DNA from: an uncultured Chitinophaga sp.
Lineage (GTDB): Bacteria; Bacteroidota; Bacteroidia; Cytophagales; Cyclobacteriaceae
NCBI GenBank assembly: GCA_902168205.1
Contig: CABHOK010000002.1
Span: 62,001-126,000, forward strand
Reading direction: 5' to 3'
DNA: 64,000 nt
Under the pieces are notes generated by a model. That model searched no databases. It was not told the origin of the DNA and saw nothing but the letters and a program-made list of their open reading frames with translations. Numbering within the stretch: position 1 is the first letter of the stretch; each line of letters opens with the position of its first letter. A program made the position numbers and the translations under genes. Of this stretch, positions 27,334 to 35,446 are shown one piece after another.

Positions 27334-28395
27334 ATGAAAATCCCAACAGAACCGATTGGAAGTATACCACGTCCTGTCTATCTCACAAACGCCATGCGCG
27401 CATTCGCTGCTAACCAGATCACGCACGAAGAACTGCTGAGTGCACAGGATCAGGCGTTGATTGATACCATTCGTCAATTTGAAGAGACGGGCTCTCCGGT
27501 TATTACCGATGGTGAGCAGTCTAAATCCAGTTTCGTTACCTACCCGCTGGAAGGAATGGTTCAGCTTGCCAGCGATGGTATAGTGATTCCGTTTGCCGAT
27601 GGTCATACGCGACAGTTACCGCGGCTCACCGGTGGCCGATTCAAATATAGTATACATGCCAACCGGTATTTGAACAAGGCAAAGGCATATACCACGTTAC
27701 CCGTGAAGCAGGCAGTTATATCGGCATCAGCGCTGAGCCTGCTATACCCGGCAGATGGAATTGCCGGCTATCCGCGTGATCAGTTCGTTGCCGATCTGCT
27801 CGATGAAGCTGAATCGGATATACGCATGTGTTTGCAGGATGGCGCGCATACGGTACAAATCGATTTTACAGAAGCAAGGCTTGCGGTTAAACTCGATCCA
27901 TCGCGAGCGCTTTTAAGAATGCTTATAGACTTGAACAATCAGGTGCTCGATCGTTTCACAGCCAAAGAGCGCATTCACATAGGTGTACATACTTGCCCGG
28001 GAGGTGATCATGACTCCACGCACAGTGCGGATGTAGATTATGCTGATCTGCTGCCCGATCTTTTTAACCTGCGCGTCAGTAATTTTTATCTTGAGTATGC
28101 TGCAGAGAAAAATAAAAAAGATATACTGAAGCTGATCAGGCGATTGATCAAACCTTCACAACGGGTATACCTGGGAGTAACCAACGTGTTGAACCCGCGG
28201 GTTGAAAGTAATGAAGAGATTTGTGACCTGGTACAGGAAGCTGCTAGCTATATATCGCCCGATCAGCTGGGCACTACGGATGATTGTGGATTCTCACCTT
28301 TTGCAGACGATGTGTCAACAGCACGGGAAGTAGCATTTGCCAAGATCAAAGCGCGTGTGGAGGGCACTGCCCTGGCGGAAAGCAAACTTGGATAA
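27334..28395 (+). CDS. MetE C-terminal-domain-like (cobalamin-independent methionine synthase family) protein
   Basis: 353 residues from the ATG at 27334; the frame opens at 27241 but that extension is Cys-rich and unlike the family. Only the catalytic C-terminal barrel of MetE is present. Zinc ligands can be placed: His and Cys in IGVHTCPGGDHDSTHS, Glu in NFYLEYAAE and Cys in GTTDDCGFSPF. Stand-alone enzymes of this type transfer a methyl group to homocysteine or another thiol; without the N-terminal half the folate donor is uncertain (methylcobalamin or methylated small molecules are alternatives). It is not beside other methionine genes. Confidence 0.85.
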   Translation: MKIPTEPIGSIPRPVYLTNAMRAFAANQITHEELLSAQDQALIDTIRQFEETGSPVITDGEQSKSSFVTYPLEGMVQLASDGIVIPFADGHTRQLPRLTGGRFKYSIHANRYLNKAKAYTTLPVKQAVISASALSLLYPADGIAGYPRDQFVADLLDEAESDIRMCLQDGAHTVQIDFTEARLAVKLDPSRALLRMLIDLNNQVLDRFTAKERIHIGVHTCPGGDHDSTHSADVDYADLLPDLFNLRVSNFYLEYAAEKNKKDILKLIRRLIKPSQRVYLGVTNVLNPRVESNEEICDLVQEAASYISPDQLGTTDDCGFSPFADDVSTAREVAFAKIKARVEGTALAESKLG

Positions 28396-28411
28396 AGGTA
28401 CATATACTGAG

Positions 28412-28438
28412 GGGCACTGTCGTGGTGTGACAGTGCCC
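28412..28438. terminator. Hairpin between convergent MetE-like and TonB-receptor genes
   Basis: GGGCACTGTC (28412-28421) pairs perfectly with GACAGTGCCC (28429-28438), 7-nt loop, no T tract. It separates converging genes and can stop readthrough from both. Confidence 0.6.
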
Positions 28439-28464
28439 GATCAGCATAAAGGTAATTGGACAGA

Positions 28465-30603
28465 TTAGAGTTTGAAAATTATATTTCCGTTGATAGCTCT
28501 ACCGCCTCTGCCCGGCAGTGAGTTGATGTTACGGTTGCGATATTCAGGATAATAAACGTCTTCATCCAAAACGTTGATTGCATATATACCAGCAATCAGG
28601 TTCTTGTTGATTTTGTACTGCACATTTGTGCTCAGGTAATTGAAGGCTGTAACTTCAGGATTGATGTTAACAGTATAATCGCGGTTTGTAGAACCACCTT
28701 TGCCGAAGTAAGAATTATAGATACCCAGTTGCAAACCAAAAGGAAGGGCATACGAAATGCCTGCCTTCAACATAACTTTCGGCATGCCCAGGTCATCGCG
28801 ATTGTCCATATCATCAATGGTAGTCTGGTAGCTGAAACCTGTAGTAAGTGAAAGCGCTTTGGTAATAAGTGTTTTTGTTTCAAGCTCTACACCTTGTGAA
28901 TGCAGGTGACCACCGTTCAGGTAAGTAGGCACCTGGAATGTCAGCCCCGGACCAAACGAAACTTCTATTCTTTCATCGGCACTAATGGACTGACGGATGA
29001 TATTCTCCTGTTTGCTGTAATAATACGTCAGGTAAGCTTCGAACGAAGGCTTGGTATAAAAGAGCTGTGTCTCAAATGTACCAATGGTTTCGGGCTTCAG
29101 ATCAGGGTTCGGGTATATTTCCGGAACGTTGCTGCCCAGGCGTTCATTTTGCGTGGGTGAACGGAAAGCTTTTCCATACAGAATTTTTATACCGGTAGAG
29201 GCACTGGTATAAAATATACTTCCGATGCGTGGTGCTATATACAGGTCATTTCCAGTAACCTTGTTACCTTGTGCACCGGCAATAAGTTTTACAACTTTAC
29301 CGATGGTATAGTCCCCTTGAGCATATATACTCCACCAGGTTTGATTGTACGATTTAACGATCTGGTAAGGTGTCGTGTTGATGATACTGTAGTCGAACGG
29401 ATTTAATACATCGTAACCCAGGGGCGATTCAGTGTTTGTAATTTTGGTATAGGTATATGCTTTACCGGTTTGTGTATTGGTTAACCCCCCGATGATGAGG
29501 TTCATATTCGGGAGAGGTTTGATATAGTTAGTCAGTTCCACCAGGTAATCATTCGAACGTGCATCTTCACCGATGTTGGGCAGGTAAGGGATTTTCTTCT
29601 CGCGGTACATGCCGTTATAGGTAATGTTGAACGTTGTGCGCCAGTTTTTAGTGAACGCCTTTTCATATCCTATATCTGCGAGGAAACGATTTACAGTAGT
29701 GCTGAAGTCAAGCGCTTCGTCAGTGCCTGCAGTACTGTTCAGCCACATCGGGAATGAGCCCATGTTTGCCTGCGTAGTATGCATATAGTTAGTCAGCAAC
29801 TTGATGTCACCATAGGAGAGATTCAGGTTACCACCCAGTGATTCTTCGTACATCTTGATTGTGTTCTGTTGAGCGGGAGCTTGCCCTGAAGTACCATCCG
29901 GATATAAAGCAATTTCAGGTTCTCCATACGCAGTGAAGTCCCATCCGTCACTATCGAGGTAATTTAGACCACCAGCAATTTGCAATTTGCCGATACGTCT
30001 GGCAGCGCTCGCCTGCGCCTGTTTGGTATTGAAAGTTCCGTATGATACGCTGGCGGAAACCGGTGCAGTTTCGGAAACTTTTTTTGTAATGATGTTGATG
30101 ATACCGGTAAGGGCACATGTACCGTATAACACCGATCCGGGTCCGCGTATAATCTCAATGCGTTCAACACGATTCAGCGGGAAGGCGCTATAGATAGCCG
30201 AGTTCATGCCGTTGTCCAGACTCTCACGGAACGGACGACCATCCACAAGTATCAGCACATTGGTATTGGCAATTGCCGTAACGTTGCCGCGTATCGACAC
30301 CATGTTGTTACGATACATATAGCCACTGGTAAAGTATATATTGGTGGCACGGTCTAATACTTCACTTAGCGATTTAGCACCGTAGCGCTCAATGTCTTTG
30401 GCACTGATCACGCTTACAACCGCGGCAGCATCTTTCAAACTCTCTTCCGATTTTGATGCTGTGGTAATGGTAATGTTCATCAGCTCTTCCAGGCTGAGAC
30501 TAAAATAATCCTGCGTATTAACAGTATCTGCCTGTTGCCCGTACAGAAGCAGCGATGGCCCTGCACAGATTACAAGTAAGAGTGCTGTAATGATTTTTTT
30601 CAT
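28465..30603 (-). CDS. TonB-dependent outer-membrane receptor (last gene of the sensory operon)
   Basis: 712 residues: signal peptide (LLLVICAGPSLLLYGQ), no N-terminal carboxypeptidase-like or STN domain, then a plug (about 50-165; SVISAKDIERYGAKSLSEVL, VLILVDGRPFRESL, RVERIEIIRGPGSVLYGT, GIINIITKK) and a 22-strand barrel ending in NGNIIFKL. The leader SLEELMNITITTASKSEESL is typical of the smaller BtuB/Cir-like receptors. It probably imports or senses a small molecule rather than a glycan. It is the last gene of a six-gene operon led by three histidine kinases and a YfiR-like protein, so a role in signal reception is likely. An unlinked ExbD is at 13643. Confidence 0.9.
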   Translation of the reverse strand: MKKIITALLLVICAGPSLLLYGQQADTVNTQDYFSLSLEELMNITITTASKSEESLKDAAAVVSVISAKDIERYGAKSLSEVLDRATNIYFTSGYMYRNNMVSIRGNVTAIANTNVLILVDGRPFRESLDNGMNSAIYSAFPLNRVERIEIIRGPGSVLYGTCALTGIINIITKKVSETAPVSASVSYGTFNTKQAQASAARRIGKLQIAGGLNYLDSDGWDFTAYGEPEIALYPDGTSGQAPAQQNTIKMYEESLGGNLNLSYGDIKLLTNYMHTTQANMGSFPMWLNSTAGTDEALDFSTTVNRFLADIGYEKAFTKNWRTTFNITYNGMYREKKIPYLPNIGEDARSNDYLVELTNYIKPLPNMNLIIGGLTNTQTGKAYTYTKITNTESPLGYDVLNPFDYSIINTTPYQIVKSYNQTWWSIYAQGDYTIGKVVKLIAGAQGNKVTGNDLYIAPRIGSIFYTSASTGIKILYGKAFRSPTQNERLGSNVPEIYPNPDLKPETIGTFETQLFYTKPSFEAYLTYYYSKQENIIRQSISADERIEVSFGPGLTFQVPTYLNGGHLHSQGVELETKTLITKALSLTTGFSYQTTIDDMDNRDDLGMPKVMLKAGISYALPFGLQLGIYNSYFGKGGSTNRDYTVNINPEVTAFNYLSTNVQYKINKNLIAGIYAINVLDEDVYYPEYRNRNINSLPGRGGRAINGNIIFKL

Positions 30604-30659
30604 GATGATTTTTTGATGTTTAAGTACATTGACTAGTCTATATATAGCGGATTGGTTTT

Positions 30660-31190
30660 CTATTTCAGTATGGCCAGCTTTAACAAACCTTCTGTTGCCG
30701 TTAAACCTATATCAGCAAGAGCCGATTGTTTCAGTTTGAATTTCAAACGATCATCTTCCACCACAAAGCTGATGGCAGCACCCCGTTTGATGAGATCTTC
30801 TTCTGTAACAAGGAGTATACTTTTGCCGGCTGTTGCAGCCGCAAGCAGCTTAAAATCTTCCGAGCCACTTTCCGGAACATAAATGATGTTGATATCATCC
30901 AGGTTGGTCAGTGTCTCAATTTGCTTTAACTGCAGCGGTTTATTACGTACTTTCTTTTCTGATAGCAGCTGAGTCCAATAGTCTATATTCTTTACTTCAC
31001 CGTAAATGCCGATCACAATAGCAGAACCTTCTTTCGGCCACTTCACGTACTTGGCAAAATTGAATATATAGGCTACCTGTAACTCATCAAAAGCAGAGGT
31101 CTGTGCCCATGCCGAAGCATGCATGCACATGGCTAAGCTCACAGCGAGAACGATGAATCGGATTTTACGAAACATAGCGCGGTAAACCAT
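30660..31190 (-). CDS. YfiR-family (DUF4154) periplasmic signalling protein
   Basis: 176 residues with a signal peptide (FIVLAVSLAMCMHASAWA then Q); an ATG five codons in is an alternative start. The mature domain begins with ELQVAYIFNFAKYVKWP, the diagnostic start of YfiR/DUF4154, and carries the SILLVTE and GAAISFVVEDDRLKFK strands. In Pseudomonas, YfiR represses the membrane diguanylate cyclase YfiN and is tuned by disulfides. The mature protein here has no cysteine, so that redox switch is missing. It lies three bases from the response-regulator gene and 56 bases before the TonB receptor, so its partner is presumably the membrane kinase encoded two genes upstream (inference). Confidence 0.87.
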   Translation of the reverse strand: MVYRAMFRKIRFIVLAVSLAMCMHASAWAQTSAFDELQVAYIFNFAKYVKWPKEGSAIVIGIYGEVKNIDYWTQLLSEKKVRNKPLQLKQIETLTNLDDINIIYVPESGSEDFKLLAAATAGKSILLVTEEDLIKRGAAISFVVEDDRLKFKLKQSALADIGLTATEGLLKLAILK

Positions 31191-31193
31191 AGA

Positions 31194-31622
31194 TCAGACT
31201 TGCGGCATTTCGCACAAATGCCAGTAGTGATTCAGGATGGATACGGCACTGGTAAATCCTTCGAACGAAAGTGGTTTCAGAATATAACCTGCAACGTTCA
31301 GGTTATACGCAGCGACCTTGTCGCTTTCCTCGTTAGAAGTTGTCATCACAAACACGCTGGCCGATTTGTGTTCTGGTAATTTTCGGAGTTCGGTAAGAAA
31401 CTCTATACCACCCATGCGCGGCATGTTGATGTCCAACAGGATAACACGCGGTGTCGGTATAACTTTATCCGTATGTTTACCCTGCAGCATATCGAGTGCT
31501 TCAACACCGTTGCGCGCAACGTGCAGCGGATTGCTGATGTTATTTTTCTTGAAAGCCCGTTGTACATTCATGATGTCCACTTCATCGTCTTCTACCAGAA
31601 GTATGTGGATTAAGTTTGTCAT
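31194..31622 (-). CDS. CheY/Rcp1-like single-domain response regulator
   Basis: 142 residues, one receiver domain only. Acidic pocket EDD at 11-13, phospho-acceptor Asp64 in LLDINMPRMGG, Thr/Ser in VMTTSNEES and Lys in GYILKPLS. The extended loop before the Asp and the NVQRAFKKNN helix are typical of the Rcp1 type that partners phytochrome-like and HAMP kinases. It has no output domain, so it must act through protein contacts or as a phosphate shuttle. Located between the membrane kinase and YfiR. Confidence 0.92.
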   Translation of the reverse strand: MTNLIHILLVEDDEVDIMNVQRAFKKNNISNPLHVARNGVEALDMLQGKHTDKVIPTPRVILLDINMPRMGGIEFLTELRKLPEHKSASVFVMTTSNEESDKVAAYNLNVAGYILKPLSFEGFTSAVSILNHYWHLCEMPQV

Positions 31623-31661
31623 ACAGATTTTATGCGTTTGGTCTTTATACTATTTTATTTA

Positions 31662-33062
31662 TCAGGCGGCCTTGGGCCAGGTAAAGATGAAGCGTGCGCC
31701 TTTGTTCTCTTCCGATTCAAGCCGGATGTTGCCTCCCATATCTTCAACACTTTTCTTGATGATCGCCAGTCCTACACCAGTACCTTCTACCTTGTCGCGA
31801 GCTTCCAGTGTCTGGAACATCTCAAAAACTTTTTCGTGATAGGCCGGAGCAATACCGATACCGTTGTCTTCAACTGTGAACTGATGAAAGTCGCCAGCTT
31901 CGTGCGAAGAGATAATTACTTTGCCATTTTCCTTATCGTTATATTTGATGGCGTTGGCGAGCAGATTAATAAATACCTGCTGCAGTAAATATTTCTTCGT
32001 ATTCAACACGGGCATATCATTCACGATTTCTACTTTGATATGCGCAGGAGGATTCAGAAGATCCGTTGTTTCCCTCAGCATGGTATATACATCCACGCGC
32101 TCTACCGGAACTTCCAGTCTGCCAACTTTCGAGTATTCAAGTAAGCCGTTGATCAGGGCTTCGAGTCGGAATACACGTCCGCGGAGAATCTGCATATTCT
32201 TTTTTGATTCAGCCGGTATAGCAGGACCGAGGTCTTCTTCAATCCACTCTGATAATTTGAAGATGGCGCGAAGCGGTGCTTTCAGATCATGCGAAACAAC
32301 ATAGCTGAACTGGTTCAGTTCTTCATTCTGTCTCTGCAGTTGTTCCGAGTAACGTACCAGTTCAAGATGCGACTTCTCCAACCGGTGAAGCATGTGGTTG
32401 AAAGCGCGGCCGAGTTTACCGATTTCATCGTTCGTGGTAACATCTACATATACCTGTTCAGCTCCGCTGGATATAGCACGCACGGTTTGATCAAGCTTCA
32501 GAATGTTAGCCGTTATCATGTTACTGGTTGTAAAAGCAAGTAATACTCCGAGTGTAAACAGTGCGAGACAGAAATAACTGGTGGTGCGTTTCAGTGAACC
32601 GATCATGGCATTCATCGGCTTGAGGGAATAACCAATGACCAAGGTTCCGAAAGTTGTATTCTGATAGACGATATTGCTCTTATAGTATATTACGCCATCG
32701 ATCTCCACGCGCTCATTATAGTTGGCAATAGTGGATAGGGCAGGCGTTGTGTTTTTATCCAGGAGGTTGAGACTGGTAATTTCCTGGTTCTGATCGTTTC
32801 GTACCGAGATATATACCACCGCGCTATCGGAGTGTGCCCATTCCATGGCTTCTGATACAGCAACAAGGTCTGTCTCACCCATACCAATACCGACACCAAT
32901 CGAGAATATATTACTGATACTTTGGATCTTCGATTCAATAGCACGGATCGCGAGCTGTTCCTGCTGTTGCGGATAGTAGCTGTATATAAATACCGATACC
33001 ATCGCGATGAGAAACACCTGGCCGATTATGATCTTGATTCGTATGGAAAGATTCTTCAGCAT
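31662..33062 (-). CDS. Membrane sensor histidine kinase with periplasmic domain and HAMP
   Basis: 466 residues: membrane helix at about 7-30, a periplasmic domain of about 130 residues that I cannot name, second helix (about 163-185), HAMP (about 185-240), a short coiled coil, HisKA with phospho-acceptor His258 (VVSHDLKAPLRAI) and a complete ATPase domain (LLANAIKYND, DNGIGIAP, GTGVGLAIIK). The periplasmic sensor next to a YfiR gene parallels the domain plan of the YfiN diguanylate cyclase, with a kinase in place of the GGDEF output. Kinase cores of this gene and the one at 35447 are very alike (SHDLKAPLRAI, GLLEYSK), so they are probably paralogues. Confidence 0.9.
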   Translation of the reverse strand: MLKNLSIRIKIIIGQVFLIAMVSVFIYSYYPQQQEQLAIRAIESKIQSISNIFSIGVGIGMGETDLVAVSEAMEWAHSDSAVVYISVRNDQNQEITSLNLLDKNTTPALSTIANYNERVEIDGVIYYKSNIVYQNTTFGTLVIGYSLKPMNAMIGSLKRTTSYFCLALFTLGVLLAFTTSNMITANILKLDQTVRAISSGAEQVYVDVTTNDEIGKLGRAFNHMLHRLEKSHLELVRYSEQLQRQNEELNQFSYVVSHDLKAPLRAIFKLSEWIEEDLGPAIPAESKKNMQILRGRVFRLEALINGLLEYSKVGRLEVPVERVDVYTMLRETTDLLNPPAHIKVEIVNDMPVLNTKKYLLQQVFINLLANAIKYNDKENGKVIISSHEAGDFHQFTVEDNGIGIAPAYHEKVFEMFQTLEARDKVEGTGVGLAIIKKSVEDMGGNIRLESEENKGARFIFTWPKAA

Positions 33063-33064
33063 GA

Positions 33065-35407
33065 TTAACGGCTCCTTTTCAAATTGTTTTTCAGTGCGTG
33101 GTTAACAGCCGCCAGAAGTGATATGAGCACATCCAGTGGCTTGTGAATGATTTCAAATGCGTTGGTCTGTCCATTTTCCATGAGGAAGATCAGATCATCT
33201 ACGAGGTGATCCAGTTGTATAATCTTCAATAAACTGAAGGATGACTTGATCTGGGTGCAGATTGATTTTACGGATTGCAAGTCGCGGTTCTCTACAGCAT
33301 GTTGCAGCGCTGCGACATATACCGGTGTCTCATGTTCGAGAATCTCGAAAAAATCTACTGGTAAATTCTGACTGTCTGCTATAAATTTATCTACCGAGAA
33401 ATCCATGGTATAACTGGCTATAACCTGCTCCGACAGTAAACTAGCTTCGCTTTTATCAGGGCTCTCGGTATATTTCAAAAGCTTGAGGTACAGCGTTTCG
33501 GCTTTGAACGGTTTGGATATATAGTCGTTCATTCCAGCCGAAATACACCGCGATACGTCATCACCAAAAGCATGGGCAGTCATGGCAATAATCGGTATGT
33601 TGCATTGCGGTGCTGCCATTTCGTTGCGTATATACTGCGTGGTTTCATAGCCATCCATTTCCGGCATTTGCACATCCATCAGCACAACATCATATACTTT
33701 GTTTTGCAGATAGTGAATGGCTTCCAACCCGTTGGAGGCTATATCCATTTGGCAGCCGGCTTTCTCCAGTATTTTTTTTACAAGCGCCTGGTTCAGGGTG
33801 TTGTCTTCCGCAACGAGTACAGTTGTACCGCGAAGTTTCTCTGCAAAATCGGATAGTGATGGTATGGCTGCTGATGAGACAGACTCCTTTATATTAACCT
33901 TTTCAAAGGTGAGATGTACCGTAAATGTAGATCCTATACCCGGTGTACTTTGCAAGGCAATCTTTCCTTTCTGCAACGTTACCAGCTTCTTTACGATGGA
34001 AAGTCCTAAGCCGGTGCCACCATATTTGCGCGTAGTATCATCAGAGGCCTGTACAAAGTCATCGAATATAACCGACTGCTTGTCTTCCGGTATACCGATG
34101 CCGGAATCCTGAATTCTGAATTCGAACAGCTCATATATACCTTCGCTCGCCAGTGAAGAAAGCTCTACGGTAACACCGCCTTTTTCCGTAAACTTGATTG
34201 CGTTGGAAATAAGATTGGTGAGGATCTGGTTTAGTCTTACCGGGTCGCCTTTTACAATAGGTATGATCTGTGCATCAATCTTATCAATCAGGGTAAGACC
34301 TTTCTCCTGCGCACGCGGCTGCATGACCTTAATGATTCCCTTCACAAGTTCATGAACATTGAATTCATATTTTTCAATGGTCATTTTGCCGCTTTGTATC
34401 TTGGACAAGTCCAGTATATCATTGATGATAACCAGCAGATTCTCTCCGGAAAAATGAATGGCATCTACAAAGCTCTTTTGCTCCTGGGATAAGTTAGTCT
34501 CAAACAACAATCGCGTAAAGCCAAGTATGGCGTTCATGGGCGTACGGATCTCATGGCTCATATTGGCCAGGAAGATCTCTTTTACTTTCATCAGGTTTTC
34601 CGTGAGCTCGCGTGCTTTCAGTATTTCTTCTTCTGCACGTTTGCGGGTTGTTATATCCTGGATGATGCCTATAAATTTCTGAAGTGTACCGTCTTGTCCC
34701 TGTGAAGGGTATATCTGTATATTGATATATTTTATTCCCGCGCGCGTTTGTATGCGGTGATCATAATTGACACGGGCTCCACGCAGTGCCTGCGCAATGT
34801 TGGCTTTAACAAAAGCTTTGTCTTCTTCGTAAATGTGATTTCGGTAGAGATCCAGGCTTGGAACAACCTCGTGCTTTTCGAGCTCCAGTATATTATACAC
34901 TTCTTCGGAGAAATGCACGCGGTTGTGAATCGTATCAAATTCCCAGTTACCGAACTTGGCAATGTGTTGTGCTTCGGCCAGCCTGGCTTCACTGATGCAG
35001 AGTGCTTTTTCCGCTTCATCTTTTTTGCGGATCATTTCTCCGATCTGGAGCATGTTCCGCAGCACCTGCGCCATTGACTGACTGGTGATCGCATTCTTTA
35101 CTATATAATCCGATGCCCCCGCTTTCATCAACTCCACGGCAATGTTTTCATTACCCTGCGAGGTAAAGATTACGATGGGAGTTTTTATACCGGTATCGCG
35201 TATCTTCTTCAGAAGCGACAATCCATTTTCGCCAGGCAACAAGTAGTCGAGAAATATACAGTCAAAGGCACTGAAATCTATCGTGATGTCGAACGCTTCG
35301 TATTCAGAGAGCTCGTATGTGAAGCCGCAGTTTTTCAGGGCTCGTTTTAACTGGAGTCTGTCTGCAGCGTCATCATCAATCACCAATAGTTTTATTAAGC
35401 CATTCAT
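33065..35407 (-). CDS. Hybrid histidine kinase: REC-PAS-HisKA-HATPase-REC-HPt-like
   Basis: 780 cytoplasmic residues. REC1 (about 5-120; FLDYLLPGENG, YIVK), PAS with PAC (about 150-260), HisKA with His285 (ANMSHEIRTPMNAI), HATPase to about 510 (SNAIKFTE, DSGIGIPE, GGTGLGLSIVKK), REC2 (about 540-655; VLMDVQMPEMDGYE) and a helical C-terminal domain (about 680-780). The last domain has HPt architecture, but its motif reads CTQIKSSFSLL where a phosphotransfer domain has H-x-L-K-G. The histidine position seems to be Thr, so it may not transfer phosphate. The N-terminal receiver suggests input from another kinase of the operon. Two bases separate it from the next gene. Confidence 0.9.
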   Translation of the reverse strand: MNGLIKLLVIDDDAADRLQLKRALKNCGFTYELSEYEAFDITIDFSAFDCIFLDYLLPGENGLSLLKKIRDTGIKTPIVIFTSQGNENIAVELMKAGASDYIVKNAITSQSMAQVLRNMLQIGEMIRKKDEAEKALCISEARLAEAQHIAKFGNWEFDTIHNRVHFSEEVYNILELEKHEVVPSLDLYRNHIYEEDKAFVKANIAQALRGARVNYDHRIQTRAGIKYINIQIYPSQGQDGTLQKFIGIIQDITTRKRAEEEILKARELTENLMKVKEIFLANMSHEIRTPMNAILGFTRLLFETNLSQEQKSFVDAIHFSGENLLVIINDILDLSKIQSGKMTIEKYEFNVHELVKGIIKVMQPRAQEKGLTLIDKIDAQIIPIVKGDPVRLNQILTNLISNAIKFTEKGGVTVELSSLASEGIYELFEFRIQDSGIGIPEDKQSVIFDDFVQASDDTTRKYGGTGLGLSIVKKLVTLQKGKIALQSTPGIGSTFTVHLTFEKVNIKESVSSAAIPSLSDFAEKLRGTTVLVAEDNTLNQALVKKILEKAGCQMDIASNGLEAIHYLQNKVYDVVLMDVQMPEMDGYETTQYIRNEMAAPQCNIPIIAMTAHAFGDDVSRCISAGMNDYISKPFKAETLYLKLLKYTESPDKSEASLLSEQVIASYTMDFSVDKFIADSQNLPVDFFEILEHETPVYVAALQHAVENRDLQSVKSICTQIKSSFSLLKIIQLDHLVDDLIFLMENGQTNAFEIIHKPLDVLISLLAAVNHALKNNLKRSR

Positions 35408-35446
35408 ACTATATATACATCCGTATAGTGTGGTTGTTTTTCTTTA

